From Branchiostoma floridae (taxonomy: Eukaryota > Chordata > Leptocardii > Amphioxiformes > Branchiostomatidae): a stretch of 64,000 nt of DNA. The translations under genes were made by a program, and so were the position numbers. Where the stretch lies: assembly GCF_000003815.2 (NCBI RefSeq), contig NC_049989.1:15626883-15690882 (forward strand). The letters are read 5' to 3'. Shown here piece after piece: positions 59,942-64,000 of the stretch. The notes under the pieces are model-generated. The model was not told where the DNA came from and searched no databases. It saw only the letters and a list, made by a program, of their open reading frames with translations. Every line of letters begins with the position of its first letter. The first letter of the stretch is position 1.

Positions 59942-62451
59942 ATGGCACAGACTACTTCCCTATCGGAGAATGCCCATCTTCGAAAGGAGCGCTTGGCCAG
60001 GTACGTTGGTAACACTTGTTTTCATCACGATTTGTCGTGTTCAACACTTTACAGTGATGAAATCTGAACTTTTGTTCATATCGCACGAGTTTGACAATAG
60101 TGTGGTTAACGTTAAAGAAAGCTCTGAAGGATATGTTGGCATGTCTTTCGTTGGTTATATTTCTCTTCAGCACATATTTGATAACAGCTTTGTTTGTCAA
60201 AAATTGTATCAGGCACACCATATGGCAGTTCCTGCTACTTACCAACAATTCTAGAAAATACTGCCGTTCTAGATGAGAATATACACGTTTGTTTTTAGAC
60301 CTCCGAGCCTCAGAAGTAATAGAAAACGACTGACAAGCCTTTACTGTGTGGCTTGCATAAAAGAAGTTAATCTTTTAGGACAATTTATTATCATTTGCAG
60401 ATCAACTCACGTGAGCAAGCTCGTGAGTAGTTTCGAAGCTCTTGTCAGCCAGCCGCGTCACTGTACTACAGCCGCAGGCCTGACACCCGTACAGGCACTA
60501 CCTGATGCTGACCAACTTCTGATCAAGTAATGATATTTGCTTAGAAACCTATACATGTTGTATGTTTGTTTGTAGGTTAGTGTGTTTGACAGTCGAAAAT
60601 CTGAAAAAAAACTGAATTTTAGAGGCTATGTTCCTCTGTGACATTGATTAACACTGTAGAGATTTCCATAGATGATGTTAAGTTTTTACGGAGAAGCTAT
60701 AACGTCATATAATATGATTGGACTCACGGTGGAGCGACGCCCTCCTAGCCTCACGGCCATCCTGTTAAAAGTGTGCCAAAAACAGAGATTTCGTGCGCCA
60801 ATGTACCATCATGTATGAAGCAACATGTGCATCCAATAACCATACATTTTCTATGGTTTGATCCGTTATACATGTGATATGTTGGTTAACTGACAGCAAA
60901 ACAAATGACAGCTTAGTTTGGTTATAATGCAAAAAGAACATTTCGGTATACTATGTGAGCGATTCTTTGAGTTTATGTAATCTAAATCTGTTAATTATTA
61001 CACCGTCATTCGTCGTCCTCTTCCTCTTGCAACATGTGTGACTGTATCCAAAAAGGGTAATTTGTGACTTTATCCTTTTTTCTCCACACAGACGTTCAGT
61101 TAGAGAGATACAGGACGAGCTGTTGGCAAAGACAGGGTCCACTCCCTCAGAAGCCCGTGTTCTAACCGTCATCCCACAGAAGCCACCACGTACCAAATCT
61201 CAGAATGACGAAACTACAAAGACGGCAAGTACCACGGGAACACAGAAACCACCCCGCACCCAGCCCCTGGCTGACTCAACAGTCCAGACAGCGGGTGCTT
61301 TGAACCCAGTCCAGCTTTTGGCGAACACAACTGACAAGACGGTGGCTAGCGTAGAATCGCAGAAACCAGCCCGAAGCTACCTCATCATCGGTGACACTGT
61401 TGGTACGCCGACGGATACCGTAAAACCAACGGATCTTCTCCGCACCCTTCTTCAGGAGAAAGCGGCTGTCCAGACGACGGTGACCGCGAGGCAACAGAAA
61501 CCAACCCGCACCCGGTCCCTGACCGGCATCGATGCCCAGACGTCGATTGCTATAAAGCCACGTGCACGGAAGCCAACACGCACCCGCTCCCTGACCGGCA
61601 TCGATGCCCAGACGTCGATTGCCGTGAAGCCACGTGCGCTGAAACCAACCCGCACCCGGTCCCTGTCCGGCATAGATGCCCAGACCACGATTGCTATGAA
61701 GCCACGTGCGCTGAAGCAAACCCGTGGTAAGTCCCTGGACGGCATACATACCATGACCGCCAAAGGTTTAAGGCCGGAGGAGCTACTCCGTACCCTTCTT
61801 CTGGGCGACACAAGTGCCAAAACGACGGTAACCGTCAAGCCGCACAAACCAGGCCGCACCCATGCTCCGGTTGCCACAGCTGCCTTGAAGACGGCGGTTC
61901 CCATAAAGCAAGTGGAACCAGCCCTGACCCAGCCTCTAGCCGACTCAGCCGCAAGGCCCACTGAAAGCACTCCCGTCCTCCAGCCACCACAAAAGCCCTC
62001 AAGGTGCAAGGACTATCTTCTCTATAGGAACAACTTTGGCCACTTCGGCTTCTCGCTGCTCACGACGTTGACTCCCGACATGGAAACTGTTCATGTTGTC
62101 TTCGAATCCGCCGACAGCATCTCAACCCTGCCAGTTGGCCGACTACTTGCCGTGAACTTCCTTCCCGTGCAAGGCAAGACGACGGCCGAGCTGTACGATA
62201 TCTTGAACCGATCGCCCGACTCCGTGCGACTGAGGATCGAGCAGCTGTACTTCCCTGTATCTGTACTGCAGGAGATGGTGATGGACCAAGTATCAGCCGT
62301 TACGTTCCAACAGTACAGGGAGTACATTTTGTACCAGTACCAGAGGCAGCGGCAAGCCCACCCTGTGAAGAAGTGGATGAAACGGAAGCTGAGAGGAGTT
62401 GTGTCGGCGCTATCCAGATGTCATGTGGCCGTCACATCATGCTGGAGATGA
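59942..62451 (+). CDS. Unknown repeat protein with C-terminal PDZ-like domain, 3 exons, 514 aa
   Basis: Exons 59942-60000, 60401-60526, 61092-62451; all three junctions keep phase 2 with good GT-AG signals (donors GTACGT and GTAATG; acceptors CATTTGCAG and CTCCACACAG). The start ATG has A at -3 and G at +4. Residues ~1-75 look helical (HLRKERLARSTHVSK; KRSVREIQDELLAK). Residues ~85-365 are a basic Thr/Pro/Lys repeat region built on QKPxRT, including four 24-residue units (~198-290). Residues ~370-447 resemble a PDZ fold: HFGFSL in the ligand-loop position, LPVGRLLAVNFLPVQGKT, and NRSPDSVRLRIEQL as last strand. The last ~65 residues are basic (KKWMKRKLR). AATAAA at 62606-62611 is 155 bases past the stop. 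No signal peptide or membrane helix. Family not recognised; the PDZ call is inference. Confidence 0.85.
61498..61770 (+). repeat. In-frame 72-base tandem repeat (24-residue units) in the repeat/PDZ-like gene
   Basis: Four units start at 61498, 61570, 61642 and 61714. Core of each unit: KPTRTRSLTGIDAQTSIA then a KPRA linker; the fourth has decayed to KQTRGKSLDGIHTMTAKG. The spacing is exactly 72 bases, so copy number can change without frameshift. Related but diverged units (QKPPRT at two places, QKPARS, HKPGRT, QKPSR) extend on both sides, and LLRTLL occurs twice 116 residues apart, so an older, longer repeat unit is visible. Confidence 0.93.
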
Positions 62452-62605
62452 TACATCAGTGCAGACATTTTGTATCTATGAAATTTTGTATATAGGTTTT
62501 ATGAAGTATTGATTTTATTGTCTTTGATTTGAACGACGTCAAAGATATCGATAAAGCTTTATGTCAGATTCTCTCTAAGATTAAATCATAAAGAAGGAGA
62601 AACAT

Positions 62606-62611
62606 AATAAA
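62606..62611 (+). terminator. Poly(A) signal of the repeat/PDZ-like gene
   Basis: AATAAA, 155 bases after the TGA at 62449-62451. It is the first canonical signal downstream of the stop. Confidence 0.6.
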
Positions 62612-64000
62612 AGATTTTACTCGTACAAATATCTCTCGCAATGTTCCTGTATATGGCAACAATGTTATCTCTTATCCACAATCGGGCACCACTACAACCA
62701 CTCATTCTGTGCAACGTCCTGTCTTGTATTGCCCTTTTATCGGTAATACGGCGATGCAATACATGAAAAAAACGTGTATGTAACATCTTTTTTGTGAATG
62801 TGAATTTATCATGAAATGTGGATGTCCTCAAGTAGCTCTGAAATAGATTGTACAATGCAGCAGAAATACATTGATAACGTTTGACTTTATGATACTATAT
62901 TTGAGCGTTTTTGCGTGCTGATTTAAAATATATGTTTCAATTTCAAATGGACGGATGGATGGATTGTTGAATCAATGAATGAATGCGCATGAAGAGACAA
63001 TATGATTTATTATTCAAGATATAAGACAGAAAGTATGTACAACGTGTACAGCAATACCACGTGCACATGTACAGACTAGAGATAAAAAATTATTTTTTTG
63101 GGATTAAAGGAAAAAACATATGCACATTTTTGAGTACAGATCATGGGGGTATGTAATTATATCCCACAAAGTCCTTGACAAAATATGCGTGTACATAATT
63201 CATGATTGAAATATTCTGTTCAGTCATGCAGAATTCAACATTGGAGGTTAGACCGCAGCAAGTACGTTTTACGGATAACATCCCGTGAAGATTCCAAATT
63301 TTATCAGAGGGGAGAACTAAACGAGATGGGTAAAATGACATATCTAGCTTTTCAAAATAGACATCATAACCTGTAATAGTAATTGAAGTGTGAAAACATT
63401 GTATAATTTTATTTCTGTATTCAATAGGTTGACAAAGTTAAACTACGAGTATGTGTTGTAGACTGGTAGCATTCATCAAGTTGACAACTACAGTCATGGC
63501 TACTTTTTTAATTGGTGCCACTTTTAGACTTATGTTTGCGGAATTTAATTTCGCGTTAGCGGGAAAAAAACTTTTCACGGTGGTTTTCTGTTCGCGGTAG
63601 CACCATGCACTGTAGTCTTGTACTGTTATGGAAAAATGTTCGCGGTGGTTTTAAGTTCGCGGTGTTGAATGCGGCCGCCGCGAAAACCACGAACATTAAA
63701 CCACCGCGAACATTTCCGCAATTACAGTATCTCGAAGTAAAAAAAAATAATATATATACACGTAGTTTCACTTCCGCATCTAAGGTCATGGGTACAATTT
63801 CCTCGCTTGTGTCGACTGTCATTTCTACAAATGAAATCAGACTCCCATTTCGGTACTTTCTTATTATGTTTAGCATCTGCAGAGGAGAAAATCCTTATTT
63901 TCTTTCAAAATCAGGGGAAAATTAATGATCGCCGTAATGTCATCGATAGAATTAACTTCCTGTGGCCTTAATTTAAGTTTCTGGTACATTTTGGATTTAA
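62612..64000. other. Intergenic sequence right of the repeat/PDZ-like gene
   Basis: No exon recognised. Holds a CTGTAAATGCA-type element copy (63532-63728) and a dispersed terminus (63911-63971). Confidence 0.55.
63532..63728. mobile_element. CTGTAAATGCA inverted-repeat element, copy 8
   Basis: Intergenic copy right of the repeat/PDZ-like gene; left end eroded, right end AATTACAGTA. GCGGCCGCCGCG at its centre. Confidence 0.8.

Noticed and set aside
61276-62009. Long minus-strand open frames (157 and 185 codons) opposite the repeat/PDZ-like gene
   Set aside because: Shadows created by the regular codon repeats on the plus strand; no splice sites, start context or family match.

Overview
This is a eukaryotic (metazoan) genomic window with long introns, GT-AG splicing and a dense load of short DNA transposons, LINE and Penelope-like fragments, SINEs and tandem arrays. 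The gene sequences and repeat style fit a lophotrochozoan or basal deuterostome, and I favour amphioxus (Branchiostoma). That species guess rests on recollection of its repeats and is not proven here. One 100-base assembly gap (N) lies at 8620-8719.

Three protein-coding genes can be read exon by exon. (1) 1121-8325, plus strand: the 3' part of an ionotropic glutamate receptor of the AMPA/kainate class. It covers half of the S2 ligand-binding lobe, the last membrane helix and probably the cytoplasmic tail; the rest lies left of the window. (2) 14821-58868, minus strand: a complete HFM1 (MER3-type) meiotic DNA helicase gene. I reconstruct 42 coding exons whose splice phases are all compatible, giving about 1687 codons. 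One extra A in exon 12 (run at 50094-50097) breaks the frame in this assembly. (3) 59942-62451, plus strand: a three-exon, 514-codon gene with 24-residue tandem repeats and a C-terminal domain that looks like a divergent PDZ domain. I do not recognise this gene.

Layout: the receptor and HFM1 converge on a repeat-filled spacer (8.3-14.8 kb). HFM1 and the repeat/PDZ-like gene diverge from a shared spacer of 1073 bases between start codons, and a 201-base inverted-repeat element with an exact 6-base target duplication sits inside that spacer. No functional link between the three genes can be inferred from position alone.

Repeats: eight copies of a ~200-base 'CTGTAAATGCA' inverted-repeat element with TA flanks; four copies of a 'CTCACTGCAC' element (one with TTAA flanks, one carrying a nested copy of the first element); two inverted-repeat families with 8-base target duplications; a ~0.9 kb fold-back element; LINE 3' fragments; a Penelope-like GIY-YIG fragment; tRNA-derived SINEs. 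Several tandem arrays in HFM1 introns start almost exactly at splice sites, in two cases duplicating the splice signal. I found no tRNA or rRNA gene, no CRISPR array and no complete autonomous transposon. I saw no clear new biological system; the strongest leads are the unknown repeat/PDZ-like gene, the HFM1 frameshift and the splice-site-abutting arrays.
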